Source: Ruegeria arenilitoris (GTDB taxonomy: Bacteria; Pseudomonadota; Alphaproteobacteria; Rhodobacterales; Rhodobacteraceae). From it: a DNA stretch of 64,000 nucleotides. Positions 7,943 to 16,725 of the stretch are shown one piece after another. The stretch covers positions 186,001 through 250,000 of the forward strand of contig NZ_WQHP01000006.1 of NCBI RefSeq assembly GCF_013035315.1, given 5' to 3'. Under the pieces are notes generated by a model. That model made no database searches, was not told where the DNA came from, and was given only the letters and a program-made list of their open reading frames with translations. How positions within the stretch are numbered: position 1 is the first letter of the stretch; each line of letters begins with the position of its first letter. The translations under genes were made by a program, and so were the position numbers.

Positions 7943-8326
7943 ATGACACGCAGACTCAAGTCCATTCTGGCCCTTTTGGCCGGCAATGCCATCGGGTTGT
8001 TGCTTGCCGCGATATTGCTGCCGGAGTTTGCGATCCGACCAATCTCGTTCATCGTGGTGGTGATCGTCTTTACGCTGGTCCAGTGGATTGCCGAGCCGTT
8101 GATCCTGAAACTGGGCGAGAAACGTGCTCCCGCGATCAAAGGCGGGATTGCCCTGATCGTGACATTTGTTGGTCTGTTGATAACCGATCTGGTCACCAAC
8201 GGTCTGACGGTCGGTGGAATTTCCAACCTGCTGGCGGCAACGCTTCTGGTCTGGCTGGGCGCATTGATCGCCAGCGTGGTCCTGCCGATCTACGTGTTCA
8301 AGGAACTGCGCGAGCCCAAGAAGTAA
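7943..8326 (+). CDS. Small four-helix membrane protein
   Basis: The 127-aa product is almost entirely hydrophobic with four predicted membrane spans: residues about 7-27, 32-53, 69-90 and 97-119. A charged loop (KLGEKRAPAIKG) separates spans 2 and 3. The pattern resembles the phage-holin-4/DUF360-type small membrane proteins, whose function is unknown. That assignment is tentative. It stands alone between cbpA (divergent) and the Cys/Met PLP enzyme (convergent, ending one base later). Confidence 0.65.
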   Translation: MTRRLKSILALLAGNAIGLLLAAILLPEFAIRPISFIVVVIVFTLVQWIAEPLILKLGEKRAPAIKGGIALIVTFVGLLITDLVTNGLTVGGISNLLAATLLVWLGALIASVVLPIYVFKELREPKK

Positions 8327-9427
8327 CTATAGCGCGTTTAGACTGGTCTCGAATGCCTGCCACAATTCTTCGACCGGTTCGCATCCGACCGAGAGCCTGA
8401 CGAAACCCGGATCAACGTCGTCGCCCCAACGGGCGCGACGTTCTGCCGAGCTGTGGACACCACCAAACGAGGTGGCGGGTCGCAGTAACGGACAGGTATT
8501 GATAAAGCTCTCGGCTTTTTCTTCCGAGGCCAACGTAATTGACAGCAGGAACCCGAACCGTGTCGTTTGTGCATTGGCCAGCGCGTGTGACGGGTCGCCC
8601 GGCAGGCCGGGATAGCGGATCGCCGTGATCGCCGGGTGATTGGCCAGCCGTTCCGCCAGAACCTGCGCCGAGCTGCACATCCGGTCGAACCGTACATCCA
8701 GCGTTTCCAAACCACGATGCAGCAGCCATGCCTCGTGCGGGCCGGGGATCGCGCCGGACACGCGCCGCCATTCTTCCACCCGTTCCATGATTTTCTCGTC
8801 GCGGCTGGCAACATGCCCCATCAGCAGGTCCGAATGTCCGCCCATCGCCTTGGTGTCCGAGGCAACCACGACATCGATACCCATATCCAGCGGGCGTTGG
8901 CCCAACGGGGTCATGGTCGTGTTGTCGGCGATGGTGATCCCTCCGGCCGCACGTACAGCAGAGGCGATGGCGGGCAGGTCCATCATGTCCAACCCGGGGT
9001 TCGAAGGGCTTTCCAGAAAGACCACGTCGAACCCTTCGAAGCCGCCTTGATCAAACGCGGTCGTCGGGCGTTCAGTGACCAAGACGCCGAGGTTCGACAG
9101 AAACCGGTCGGCCAACAGTCGTGTGACGTAGTATCCGTCCGATGGAATCAGGACGCGGGACCCGGCTTTGACCGTCGCGAACAATGCTGCCGAGATCGCG
9201 CCCATGCCCGACGGAAAGGTCAGGCAAGGCGCGTTTTCCAGATGGGCCAGCACGTGTTCCAGATGCACCCAAGTCGGGTTGTCGACGCGACCGTAGGTTG
9301 GGTGACCGTCCGGCGCGCCCGGCAGGTGGTACATGCTGCTCTGCGTCAGCGGTAGGGCCACAGGCTCACCTTTGGACAACGCATTGCCGCGCAGGTGCAG
9401 CATCTCACCGGTCTTTGGGTTCTTCAT
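8327..9427 (-). CDS. Cys/Met-metabolism PLP-dependent enzyme (cystathionine lyase-like)
   Basis: This 366-aa fold-type I PLP enzyme belongs to the trans-sulfuration family. The PLP lysine is Lys193 in SDTKAMGGHSDLL, the family motif is ESPSNPGLDMMDLP, and the cofactor stacking residues lie around SGMGAISAAL. The sequence fits cystathionine beta-lyase or a related lyase acting on sulfur amino acids. Exact substrate cannot be read from sequence. It starts three bases after the LOG-family gene ends and is probably in the same transcript. Confidence 0.85.
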   Translation of the reverse strand: MKNPKTGEMLHLRGNALSKGEPVALPLTQSSMYHLPGAPDGHPTYGRVDNPTWVHLEHVLAHLENAPCLTFPSGMGAISAALFATVKAGSRVLIPSDGYYVTRLLADRFLSNLGVLVTERPTTAFDQGGFEGFDVVFLESPSNPGLDMMDLPAIASAVRAAGGITIADNTTMTPLGQRPLDMGIDVVVASDTKAMGGHSDLLMGHVASRDEKIMERVEEWRRVSGAIPGPHEAWLLHRGLETLDVRFDRMCSSAQVLAERLANHPAITAIRYPGLPGDPSHALANAQTTRFGFLLSITLASEEKAESFINTCPLLRPATSFGGVHSSAERRARWGDDVDPGFVRLSVGCEPVEELWQAFETSLNAL

Positions 9428-9430
9428 GTC

Positions 9431-10273
9431 TCAGCGTCCCGGAATTTCGTCGCGGGGCGGGGCAGGTTCCCAGTTCTCGATGATGTCGACCGCCTCTTGC
9501 GCGGTGTCGACAAAGCGGAACAGGTCCAGGTCTTCGTCCGAGATGGTGCCTGCGTCCGCAAGCGCCTCCCAATTGATGACCTTTTCCCAGAATTCGCGAC
9601 CGAACAGCAGGAAGGGGACACGCTCCATCCGACCGGTCTGAATCAGGGTCAGGGACTCAAACAATTCATCCATCGTGCCAAAGCCACCGGGGAAGATGGT
9701 GATGGCACGGGCGCGCATCAGGAAATGCATCTTGCGGATGGCGAAATAGTGGAAGTTAAAGCTGAGATCGGGCGTGACATAGAGGTTCGGCGCCTGTTCG
9801 TGCGGCAGTACGATGTTCAAACCAATGGAACAGCCGCCCGCATCCTGAGCCCCGCGGTTCCCAGCCTCCATCACGCCGGGGCCGCCACCGGTGACGATGA
9901 CGTTCTCGCGGCAACCGGTTTCGTTGGATTTCTTGGTCATCAGCCGCGCAAACTCACGCGCTTCGTCATAATACTCAGACAGATTGGCCAGCGTTTCGGT
10001 TCGCGCGGTGTGTTTCTTGGATGGCTCGGGGATACGTGCGCCGCCGAACATGACGATGGTCGAGGTGATTTCACGCTCGGACATGATCATTTCTGGTTTC
10101 AGCAATTCCAGCTGCAGGCGCACGGGACGCAGTTCGTCCCGGCACAGGAAATCGTCATCTGCAAAGGCAAGGCGATAAGCGGATGAGCGCGTCTGCGGCG
10201 TGTCCGGTACCTCGCTCGCGGTCGAGCGGTCGGTCTGTGCGTCGCGGAATGGGCTCAGGCGGTCTTCTCTCAT
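9431..10273 (-). CDS. LOG-family nucleotide phosphoribohydrolase-like protein
   Basis: This 280-aa Rossmann-fold protein carries the LOG signature PGGFGTMDE together with GGGPGVMEAGNRGA. Such proteins, long mis-annotated as lysine decarboxylases, release the base from nucleoside 5'-monophosphates and make cytokinins in plants. This one belongs to the longer form with about 80 extra N-terminal residues. The in vivo substrate in marine bacteria is unclear. It precedes the PLP lyase gene on the same strand, and is divergent from the threonine/serine dehydratase gene. Confidence 0.85.
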   Translation of the reverse strand: MREDRLSPFRDAQTDRSTASEVPDTPQTRSSAYRLAFADDDFLCRDELRPVRLQLELLKPEMIMSEREITSTIVMFGGARIPEPSKKHTARTETLANLSEYYDEAREFARLMTKKSNETGCRENVIVTGGGPGVMEAGNRGAQDAGGCSIGLNIVLPHEQAPNLYVTPDLSFNFHYFAIRKMHFLMRARAITIFPGGFGTMDELFESLTLIQTGRMERVPFLLFGREFWEKVINWEALADAGTISDEDLDLFRFVDTAQEAVDIIENWEPAPPRDEIPGR

Positions 10274-10352
10274 CGGTGATGGTTCCCTGGTTGCGTGTTC
10301 CTAAAACAGCTATAGGGTTCGCGGGCAGAGTGCCAGTCACGGAAGAACAAGA

Positions 10353-11270
10353 ATGAATTGGAAGACCGAAATTTCCGCAGCCGCCGAACGGATCGATGGA
10401 TATGCGCAGGTGACGCCCGTGATGGAGTGCCGTGTTCCCGGGCTGGATGACCCGATTGAGATGAAGCTTGAACACATGCAGCACACCGGCAGCTTCAAGG
10501 CGCGCGGAGCGTTCAATACCTTGCTGAGCCATGAGGTGCCGGAGGCGGGCGTTGTGGCGGCATCTGGCGGCAACCACGGTGCAGCGGCGGCTTATGCGGC
10601 ACAAACACTGGGCCATCCGGCCAAAATCTTTGTGCCCGAGCTTGCGGGCCCCTCCAAAATCGCCTTGATCAAACAGACCGGCGCGGACCTGACTGTGGTT
10701 CAGGGCGAATACGCCAATGCCCTGAACGCCGCGCAGGAACATGAGGCAGCGAGCGGTGCGATGCAAATCCATGCCTATGATGCCCCCGCAACCGTTGCAG
10801 GGCAGGGGACGTGTTTCCGGGAATGGGACGCGCAAGGATTGCAGGCCGACACCGTTCTGGTCGCTGTCGGCGGTGGCGGTCTGATCGCGGGGGCTCTTGC
10901 CTGGTTTGACGGCGCAAGAAAGGTCGTCGCGGTCGAGCCCGAAACTTCTTGTGCCTTGAATGCGGCGTTGCAGGCAAGTGAGCCGGTGGACGTTTCGGTG
11001 TCAGGGATCGCAGCCAATGCGCTGGGCGCCCGGCGGATCGGCGGCATCTGTTTCGGTCTGGCGCGGGGTATGACCTCGGTTCTGGTGTCGGACGATGCAA
11101 TTGCAGACGCGCAGCGGTTGTTGTGGCGGAGTCATCGTATTCTGGTTGAGCCCGCAGGTGCGACCGCATTGGCCGCTTTGACTTCGGGCGCGTACAAGCC
11201 GCAGCCGGGCGAACGTGTGGCGGTTCTGGTCTGCGGCGGAAATATCTCTCCTGATCCGTTTTTGGAGTGA
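10353..11270 (+). CDS. Threonine/serine dehydratase-like PLP enzyme
   Basis: This 305-aa fold-type II PLP enzyme has the lysine motif TGSFKARGAF (Lys49), SGGNHG at residues 71-76 and the phosphate-binding GGGGLIAG at 173-180. It lacks the C-terminal ACT regulatory domain, so it resembles catabolic threonine ammonia-lyase, serine dehydratase or serine racemase. It should deaminate a hydroxy amino acid to a 2-oxoacid. A GntR regulator gene follows after 44 bases on the same strand and may control it, which is an inference from proximity. Confidence 0.85.
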   Translation: MNWKTEISAAAERIDGYAQVTPVMECRVPGLDDPIEMKLEHMQHTGSFKARGAFNTLLSHEVPEAGVVAASGGNHGAAAAYAAQTLGHPAKIFVPELAGPSKIALIKQTGADLTVVQGEYANALNAAQEHEAASGAMQIHAYDAPATVAGQGTCFREWDAQGLQADTVLVAVGGGGLIAGALAWFDGARKVVAVEPETSCALNAALQASEPVDVSVSGIAANALGARRIGGICFGLARGMTSVLVSDDAIADAQRLLWRSHRILVEPAGATALAALTSGAYKPQPGERVAVLVCGGNISPDPFLE

Positions 11271-11301
11271 ATTATCGGCTTGTGGAAGCAGGTTAAGAAT
11301 T

Positions 11302-11311
11302 TTATCGATAA
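11302..11311. promoter_or_regulatory. TTATCGATAA palindrome, candidate GntR operator
   Basis: A perfect 10-bp palindrome ends three bases before the ATG of the GntR regulator gene. FCD-type GntR proteins usually bind short palindromes near their own promoter. There is no convincing ribosome site between the dyad and the ATG, so the transcript could be leaderless or the dyad may overlap it. Confidence 0.4.
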
Positions 11312-11314
11312 TCT

Positions 11315-11914
11315 ATGACCGCCACGATCGCCGACTCAATCTACCAGAACCTCAGCCAGAAAATCATCACCGGCGAATTGCTGGCCGGTGAAAAGCTGCG
11401 CCAGGATCACATTGCGCGCGCCTTTAACACCAGCCACGTTCCGGTGCGCGAGGCTTTGCTGCGGCTTGAGGCGCATGGCCTTGCCCAAAGTGAACCGCGC
11501 AGGGGCATGCGTGTTACGGCGCTGGATCCGGCTGAGGTACGCGAAGTGATCGAGATGCGGGTCGCGCTGGAGTCGCTAGCCCTCCAACACTCTGTCCAGA
11601 ATATGTCGCCCGGCGCGATCAAACTGGCGGACGAGGCGCGCATCGCTTGTGACGCAGCGCAGACTATGCCCGATTGGGAGGCGCGCAACCGCGCCTTTCA
11701 CCGGGCAATCCTGACGCCCTGCGGGTTGCCGCGCCTGTTGCATGCCATTGATGACCTGCACATCGCTAGTGCGCGCCACCTGTTTGCCCACTGGCGTCCC
11801 AAATGGGTGCAGCGCGCGGACAGCGATCATGCGGCCATTGTTCAGGCCCTGAAACGCAAGGATACAACGACTGCCGTTTCGATTTTGACGCGCCATATCC
11901 GGCGGGCCAGCTGA
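11315..11914 (+). CDS. GntR-family regulator, FCD type
   Basis: This 199-aa regulator has an N-terminal winged helix (residues about 8-72) with the GntR signature SHVPVREALLRLEAHGL. An all-helical FCD ligand-binding domain follows, with EMRVALESLAL, RNRAFHRAIL and the final DHAAIVQALKRKDTTTAVSILTRHI. The conserved metal or ligand residues in the FCD domain (Asp/His pattern RAFH and HLFAHW) appear present. FCD regulators respond to organic or amino acids. A perfect palindrome precedes its start, consistent with autoregulation. Confidence 0.88.
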   Translation: MTATIADSIYQNLSQKIITGELLAGEKLRQDHIARAFNTSHVPVREALLRLEAHGLAQSEPRRGMRVTALDPAEVREVIEMRVALESLALQHSVQNMSPGAIKLADEARIACDAAQTMPDWEARNRAFHRAILTPCGLPRLLHAIDDLHIASARHLFAHWRPKWVQRADSDHAAIVQALKRKDTTTAVSILTRHIRRAS

Positions 11915-12023
11915 TCCACCAGCGATCTGGACGCAATTTGGTCGTTCTGCGTCGCATTGCACCACGAGGTGCAGTTGCGTATAGGCCAAACAAACGTGAA
12001 CAGATTCTGCAGGGAGCTATCTG

Positions 12024-12851
12024 ATGTCCAACGCGCAACTGGAAACCGCTATCGAAGCCGCCTGGGAGGCGCGCGATACTATCACGCCCGCCACCACCGG
12101 CGAACAGCGCGAAGCGATCGAGGATACGCTGAACGCGCTGGACAGCGGCTCGCTGCGTGTCGCCGAAAAGCTGGAAAGCGGCGACTGGCACGTGAACCAG
12201 TGGGCCAAGAAAGCGGTTTTGTTGGGCTTCCGCATCAAGGACATGGAAATCCAGGCCGGTGGTCCGCAGGGCGGCGGCTGGTGGGACAAGGTGGACAGCA
12301 AGTTCGCCGGTTGGGGTGAAAACCAGTGGCGCGCCGCCGGTTTCCGCGCGGTTCCGAACTGTGTGGTTCGCAAATCGGCCTATGTCGCTCCCGGCGTTGT
12401 GCTGATGCCGTCCTTCGTGAACCTTGGCGCTTATGTTGACGAAGGCACCATGGTTGATACCTGGGCTACCGTTGGTTCCTGCGCGCAGATCGGCAAAAAC
12501 GTGCACCTGTCCGGCGGTGTTGGCATCGGCGGCGTTCTGGAACCCATGCAGGCGGGGCCGACCATCATTGAGGACAACTGCTTTATCGGCGCGCGTTCTG
12601 AGGTCGTCGAAGGCTGTATCGTTCGCGAAGGCTCGGTTCTGGGGATGGGTGTGTTCATCGGCAAGTCGACCAAGATCGTCGATCGTGAAACCGGTGAAGT
12701 CATGTATGGCGAAGTGCCGCCATACTCGGTGGTGGTTGCGGGCTCGATGCCGTCCAAGAACAACGTCAGCCTGTACTGCGCCGTGATCGTAAAGCGTGTT
12801 GACGAGAAGACCCGCTCGAAAACCGGTATCAACGAACTGCTGCGCGACTAA
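12024..12851 (+). CDS. dapD: Tetrahydrodipicolinate N-succinyltransferase DapD
   Basis: This 275-aa left-handed beta-helix enzyme transfers succinyl from succinyl-CoA to tetrahydrodipicolinate, in the lysine and meso-diaminopimelate pathway. Hexapeptide-repeat rungs are seen across residues about 105-215, including [32 protein letters not shown] and [13 protein letters not shown]. The C-terminal [20 protein letters not shown] is typical. An AGGGAG ribosome site lies upstream. A strong terminator follows, and dapE, a later enzyme of the same pathway, lies about 2.1 kb downstream. Confidence 0.97.
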   Translation: MSNAQLETAIEAAWEARDTITPATTGEQREAIEDTLNALDSGSLRVAEKLESGDWHVNQWAKKAVLLGFRIKDMEIQAGGPQGGGWWDKVDSKFAGWGENQWRAAGFRAVPNCVVRKSAYVAPGVVLMPSFVNLGAYVDEGTMVDTWATVGSCAQIGKNVHLSGGVGIGGVLEPMQAGPTIIEDNCFIGARSEVVEGCIVREGSVLGMGVFIGKSTKIVDRETGEVMYGEVPPYSVVVAGSMPSKNNVSLYCAVIVKRVDEKTRSKTGINELLRD

Positions 12852-12871
12852 GTTTCGAACAACCCGAATAC

Positions 12872-12902
12872 AGGCCGCAGCAACGCGCTGCGGCCTTTTT
12901 TA
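12872..12902 (+). terminator. Rho-independent terminator after dapD
   Basis: AGGCCGCAG (12872-12880) pairs with CTGCGGCCT (12888-12896) around a seven-base loop, followed by a run of T residues. It sits against the 3' end of the convergent cupin gene. Confidence 0.9.
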
Positions 12903-13238
12903 TTTGCCTTTTACCGGATAACGATCCGGCTCTTCAAACACGTCGATTACGCGTGTTCCGGCCTTGATCGTTCCGCCGTGCTCGACACCGGACGGGATCG
13001 AATAGCTGTCTCCGGGGCGGTAGGTCTTGGTGTCCTCGCCGATGGTCAGTTCGACCTCACCCTCAATCACCGTGCCCCATTGCGCCTTGTGCGAATGCAA
13101 GGGCAGTTCGAAGTCCTTGAGAAACGTGAAGAACGCGACCAGACCGGCGTCGGACCGGATCACGGCGGTTTGCACCACGTCCTCGGGGAACGGCACGTCG
13201 AGGGCTGGAAAGTCCGTGATGAAATCTGGATAGGCCAT
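12900..13238 (-). CDS. Cupin-domain protein
   Basis: This 112-aa protein is a single small beta-barrel. The cupin motif 1 region contains LPLHSHKAQWGTVIEGEVEL and motif 2 contains YRPGDSYSIPSGVEHGG, giving likely metal ligands His, His, Glu and His. The start at 13238 (MAYPDF) is preferred because AAGGAT lies just upstream. Such proteins can be enzymes, sugar or ligand binders, or regulators, and the substrate cannot be predicted. It converges on dapD and appears to be a single-gene transcript. Confidence 0.8.
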   Translation of the reverse strand: MAYPDFITDFPALDVPFPEDVVQTAVIRSDAGLVAFFTFLKDFELPLHSHKAQWGTVIEGEVELTIGEDTKTYRPGDSYSIPSGVEHGGTIKAGTRVIDVFEEPDRYPVKGK

Positions 13239-13351
13239 AAAAATATCCTTTTCGGTCTGAACTGGGTTTGGGGGCACTATGGACGCGCAGCGGCGGTCCT
13301 GCAATTCCCGGCTGCTTGACCGCGCGCGGGCGCGGGGCTATGGCCCCCTGC

Positions 13352-13696
13352 ATGGAAAAGCAAAAGAAACCGTCCCGCCAGCAAGTCTACACATTGCTCG
13401 TTCAGATCGGCCGCAAAGACGGTGATGGCCTGCCCGAAGGTGCGACCGGGGCAGCGTTGATGTGCTTTGCCAGCGGTGTTGATGAGGCCGAGGCGGTGCG
13501 CGAAACCGTGGCGATCCTAAAGCAGGCCGATACCGCTCCGCTGGATGTCACCGGCTACGGAACTTTGGCCGAGCGCGAAGCACAGGGCCACGACATTGAT
13601 CCGGACGAACGGGCCCTGATGCAGCGCGCTTTGGACGAAAACGCCGTGATCGTGGCTCAGATGACCCCGTTCTTCGGGGACGAGGAAACGACCTAA
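13352..13696 (+). CDS. Conserved hypothetical protein, 115 aa
   Basis: The frame from ATG 13352 ([16 protein letters not shown]) encodes a soluble acidic protein with alternating helix and strand. There is a regular segment [41 protein letters not shown] and a C-terminal helix over [21 protein letters not shown]. An ATG four codons earlier is also possible. There is no signal peptide or membrane span. I do not recognise a family. It converges with the channel-type receptor gene, overlapping it by four bases. Confidence 0.6.
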   Translation: MEKQKKPSRQQVYTLLVQIGRKDGDGLPEGATGAALMCFASGVDEAEAVRETVAILKQADTAPLDVTGYGTLAEREAQGHDIDPDERALMQRALDENAVIVAQMTPFFGDEETT

Positions 13697-14751
13697 TTCC
13701 GCACCCCGAACCACTTGCGGTAAATCTCGTCATAGGTCCCGTCTTCGCGCAGCGCCAGAAGCGCCTGGTTGACGTCCTCGACCAGGGGTGAGCCGGTCGG
13801 GAAGGCAATTCCGTAATTTTCCCGCAGGAAAACGCCACCGGTCATGGTTGCAATCCGGCGGCCTTCATGCGACGCGAAATAGGATAAGATTGGTGCGTCA
13901 AAGACGACTGCATCCAGCTCTTTCTCGCGGAAGGCGGTTAGCATGCTGTCCAGATCTTCATAGCCGTTGAATTCGACTTCGCGACGGTTCAGGAAATTGG
14001 CCGCCGTCGAGCCCGATATGGTGCCGACTTGTTTGCCATACAGATCATTGACCGAATTCACATTGCCGCTGATGGCCTCGACAGTCATCACCGAGGCAAT
14101 GCGTGCCGTAAAGACCGACACGATGAATAGCGATGACACCACAAGGATCACGCCCAGCAACCGGCCAAAGGGTGTGCGCGGCATGCGCTCTTCAAAGCCG
14201 CCATTCACAACCAGATTGAGCGCCCACCAGAACGAAGGGAACCACGCCTCGTTCAGCTTGCGATCGAAATAGGGTTGGGCACGGCGCTCAAAGCTCCACA
14301 TCAGCATGCCGCCGCCCAGCAGGATGGCAAAGGCCAGACCGATAGCCAGGAACAACTCGGCCGACAGCAGCGCTTGCAGCAGTGAGGGCGAGCGCGCGGA
14401 TTCCGAGGGTACCATGATTTGCAACCCGGCCTCAAAGATGGGCTGGCTAAAGTCCATTTGCGTTTCCCGCGCTGCGGTGATCGAGATATTGGCCACGGCC
14501 AGATCGGCGCTGCCGTCCTGAACGGCCCCCAACATATCACCAAATGACTCGACACGGTTGACGGCATAGTCCCAATCCAGCGCCTCAGCCAAAGCCTGCA
14601 ACAGGTCCATCGAAAAACCGGTCTGGGCCTCGTCCTCGACATAGGAAAACGGGGGGCGGGTCACGGTCGTGACCGAAAGTGTCTGTGCCTGGCTTTGCTG
14701 TGCGAGAACGGCGAAAGTCAGGCAGAACCATACGAAAAGCGCGCGTAGCAT
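13693..14751 (-). CDS. Prokaryotic ionotropic glutamate receptor-like ligand-gated channel
   Basis: This 352-aa protein joins a periplasmic amino-acid-binding domain to a pore. Residues 1-22 are a signal peptide. Lobe S1 runs about 23-125 with the binding motif [14 protein letters not shown] (Arg95). TM1 is about 131-152, a re-entrant pore helix is about 172-186 ([15 protein letters not shown]), TM2 is about 196-222, and lobe S2 is about 226-350 with VVFDAP (Asp285). This S1-TM-P-TM-S2 order is that of GluR0-type bacterial glutamate receptors, not of ordinary binding proteins. The potassium filter TVGYG is absent. ATG 14751 leaves a proper signal peptide. Ligand and ion are unknown. Confidence 0.8.
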   Translation of the reverse strand: MLRALFVWFCLTFAVLAQQSQAQTLSVTTVTRPPFSYVEDEAQTGFSMDLLQALAEALDWDYAVNRVESFGDMLGAVQDGSADLAVANISITAARETQMDFSQPIFEAGLQIMVPSESARSPSLLQALLSAELFLAIGLAFAILLGGGMLMWSFERRAQPYFDRKLNEAWFPSFWWALNLVVNGGFEERMPRTPFGRLLGVILVVSSLFIVSVFTARIASVMTVEAISGNVNSVNDLYGKQVGTISGSTAANFLNRREVEFNGYEDLDSMLTAFREKELDAVVFDAPILSYFASHEGRRIATMTGGVFLRENYGIAFPTGSPLVEDVNQALLALREDGTYDEIYRKWFGVRN

Positions 14752-14851
14752 CGTTGAGTCACCTGTTTCGCGGCCCTCTAACGCAAATTTGAAAGGTGCA
14801 GCAAGGTGTCCGCTGGGTAAACCTCCAAGTTTTATTGGGGTTTCAATCCGA

Positions 14852-14886
14852 GAGCAGCGAAAAAAAACGCGCGCATTTCGCTGCTC
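14852..14886. repeat. Perfect 11-bp inverted repeat between channel gene and dapE
   Basis: GAGCAGCGAAA (14852-14862) and its reverse complement (14876-14886) flank a 13-base loop of A-run and CG repeats. The dyad lies about 100 bases from both divergent gene starts. It could be a regulatory site or a structured leader for dapE. Confidence 0.5.
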
Positions 14887-14954
14887 AGGGGTTGGCAATT
14901 GGTGCAATTCGTTGAATCTGTGCGCGAACCCGCGAAGGAACCAATAAAAAGGGC

Positions 14955-16100
14955 ATGCAAATGACAGATCCGGTGAAGTTGACGGCAGACCTGATCCGTT
15001 GCCCATCAGTCACACCCGAAGAGGGCGGCGCATTGGTTTTGCTGGAAAACCTGCTTTCTGGCGCTGGGTTCGATTGCACCCGCGTCGACCGGGGCGATGT
15101 CAGCAACCTGTTCGCCCGTTGGGGAGACAAAGGGCACGCGCGCAGCTTTGGTTTCAATGGTCACACCGATGTTGTTCCCGTTGGGGACGAAGCCGCCTGG
15201 ACGTACGCGCCCTTTGGTGCGGAAATCCGTGACGGAGTAATGTATGGCCGCGGAACCTCGGATATGAAATCCGGTGTCGCGGCATTCGCAGCGGCGGCGA
15301 TGGATTTCGTGCGGGATACGCCTCCGGACGGGGCGATTATTCTTGCGATCACAGGTGACGAAGAGGGCGATGCCATCGACGGCACCACGGCGTTGCTGGA
15401 CTATATGACTGAGGCCGGAGAGCAGATGTCCGCCTGTCTGGTGGGCGAGCCGACATGCCCCAATACCATGGGTGAGATGATGAAGATCGGGCGACGCGGA
15501 TCGATGACCGCGTGGTTCACCGTGACCGGGGTACAGGGGCATTCAGCCTATCCGCATCGGGCCAAGAACCCTCTGCCGGCAATGGCACGGCTGATGCATC
15601 AACTGGCCAGCCATGAACTGGATCTGGGCACGGATCACTTTGACGCCTCAACCCTGGCCGTTGTGACCATCGACACGGGCAACGCTGCCACCAATGTGAT
15701 CCCGGCGCAGTGTTCGGGAGCGGTCAATATTCGTTTTAACGATCTGCATTCGGGGGCCAGCCTAAGTGAGTGGCTAAAGGCCGAAGCCGATGCGATTGCC
15801 GAAGCCTACGGTGTCGAGATCGACACCCGTATTAAGATTTCAGGCGAAAGCTTCCTGACCCCGCCCGGCCCCTTGTCCGACTTGGTCGCAAAAGCCGTCG
15901 AGGCCGAGACCGGCGTGCGCCCCGAAATGTCGACCACCGGAGGTACTTCGGACGCACGGTTCGTAAAAAATCACTGCCCCGTCGTCGAGTTCGGCCTTGT
16001 TGGCCGTACGATGCATCAGGTCGACGAATGCGTTGAGGTGGCCCGGATCGAGCAACTCAAGGCGATCTACACCCGAATCCTTAAGGACTACTTCGCCTGA
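14955..16100 (+). CDS. dapE: Succinyl-diaminopimelate desuccinylase DapE
   Basis: This 381-aa M20-family zinc hydrolase converts N-succinyl-LL-diaminopimelate to LL-diaminopimelate and succinate. Metal ligands are visible: His70 and Asp72 in GHTDVVP, Asp103 in [10 protein letters not shown], the Glu pair at 136-137 in TGDEEGD, and a C-terminal His in [12 protein letters not shown]. The dimerisation domain occupies the middle (about 180-295). ATG at 14961 (MTDPVK) is also possible. With dapD in the same window it supports the succinylase branch of lysine synthesis. Confidence 0.96.
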   Translation: MQMTDPVKLTADLIRCPSVTPEEGGALVLLENLLSGAGFDCTRVDRGDVSNLFARWGDKGHARSFGFNGHTDVVPVGDEAAWTYAPFGAEIRDGVMYGRGTSDMKSGVAAFAAAAMDFVRDTPPDGAIILAITGDEEGDAIDGTTALLDYMTEAGEQMSACLVGEPTCPNTMGEMMKIGRRGSMTAWFTVTGVQGHSAYPHRAKNPLPAMARLMHQLASHELDLGTDHFDASTLAVVTIDTGNAATNVIPAQCSGAVNIRFNDLHSGASLSEWLKAEADAIAEAYGVEIDTRIKISGESFLTPPGPLSDLVAKAVEAETGVRPEMSTTGGTSDARFVKNHCPVVEFGLVGRTMHQVDECVEVARIEQLKAIYTRILKDYFA

Positions 16101-16103
16101 TCC

Positions 16104-16679
16104 ATGCAACGCACGCTGGTCATTATGGTGAAAGAGCCGCGTCCGGGTCGGGTTAAGACTCGATTGGGGCGTGATATTGGTATGGTCGGCGCGGCATGGT
16201 GGTTCCGTCACCAGACTCGCGCGCTGATCCGACGCTTGCGCGATCCGCGTTGGCAGATCGTGCTGGCCGTTGCGCCGGATCGCGAGGGGCTGACCAGCCG
16301 GATATGGCCCGCCGATCTGCCACGTGCCGCGCAAGGGCGTGGGGACTTGGGCGATCGCATGGGGCGGATGCTGCGGGGGATGCCGCCCGGGCCCGTCTGT
16401 TTGATCGGTGCGGATATCCCAGGGATCACGCGCGGCCATATTGCGCGGGCATTTTCAGAATTGGGGCAGGCCGAACTCGTCTTTGGCCCGGCACCGGACG
16501 GCGGCTATTGGTTGGTTGGCGCTCAGCGATACGGGGCCTTGCCGACAAGCCTGTTCCGAGACGTGCGCTGGTCCACCGAAACCGCTCTGGCCGACACATT
16601 GGCCTCGGTGCCCGGATGTCGCGTGGCTTTGCTGGATCATCTGCGCGACGTGGATACGGTCGCTGACTTGAAGCCCTGA
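16104..16679 (+). CDS. DUF2064 glycosyltransferase-like protein
   Basis: This 191-aa protein starts three bases after dapE ends, so it is very likely co-transcribed. The start MQRTLVIMVKEPRPGRVKTRLGRDIG, the internal LIGADIPGI and the FGPAPDGGYWLVG motif define DUF2064 (the family near TIGR04282). The fold is GT-A-like, related to nucleotide-sugar and molybdenum-cofactor transferases. The Asp in GADIP and in APDGGYW should bind nucleotide and metal. The substrate is unknown. It has no membrane span. Confidence 0.85.
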   Translation: MQRTLVIMVKEPRPGRVKTRLGRDIGMVGAAWWFRHQTRALIRRLRDPRWQIVLAVAPDREGLTSRIWPADLPRAAQGRGDLGDRMGRMLRGMPPGPVCLIGADIPGITRGHIARAFSELGQAELVFGPAPDGGYWLVGAQRYGALPTSLFRDVRWSTETALADTLASVPGCRVALLDHLRDVDTVADLKP

Positions 16680-16725
16680 ACTTTTTGGTCATGACGCGGT
16701 CGCATACCCGTGATAGGCCGGAAGT

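Noticed and set aside
12900-13304. Longer version of the cupin gene
   Set aside because: The extra N-terminal residues have no cupin features, and the ATG at 13238 has a ribosome site.
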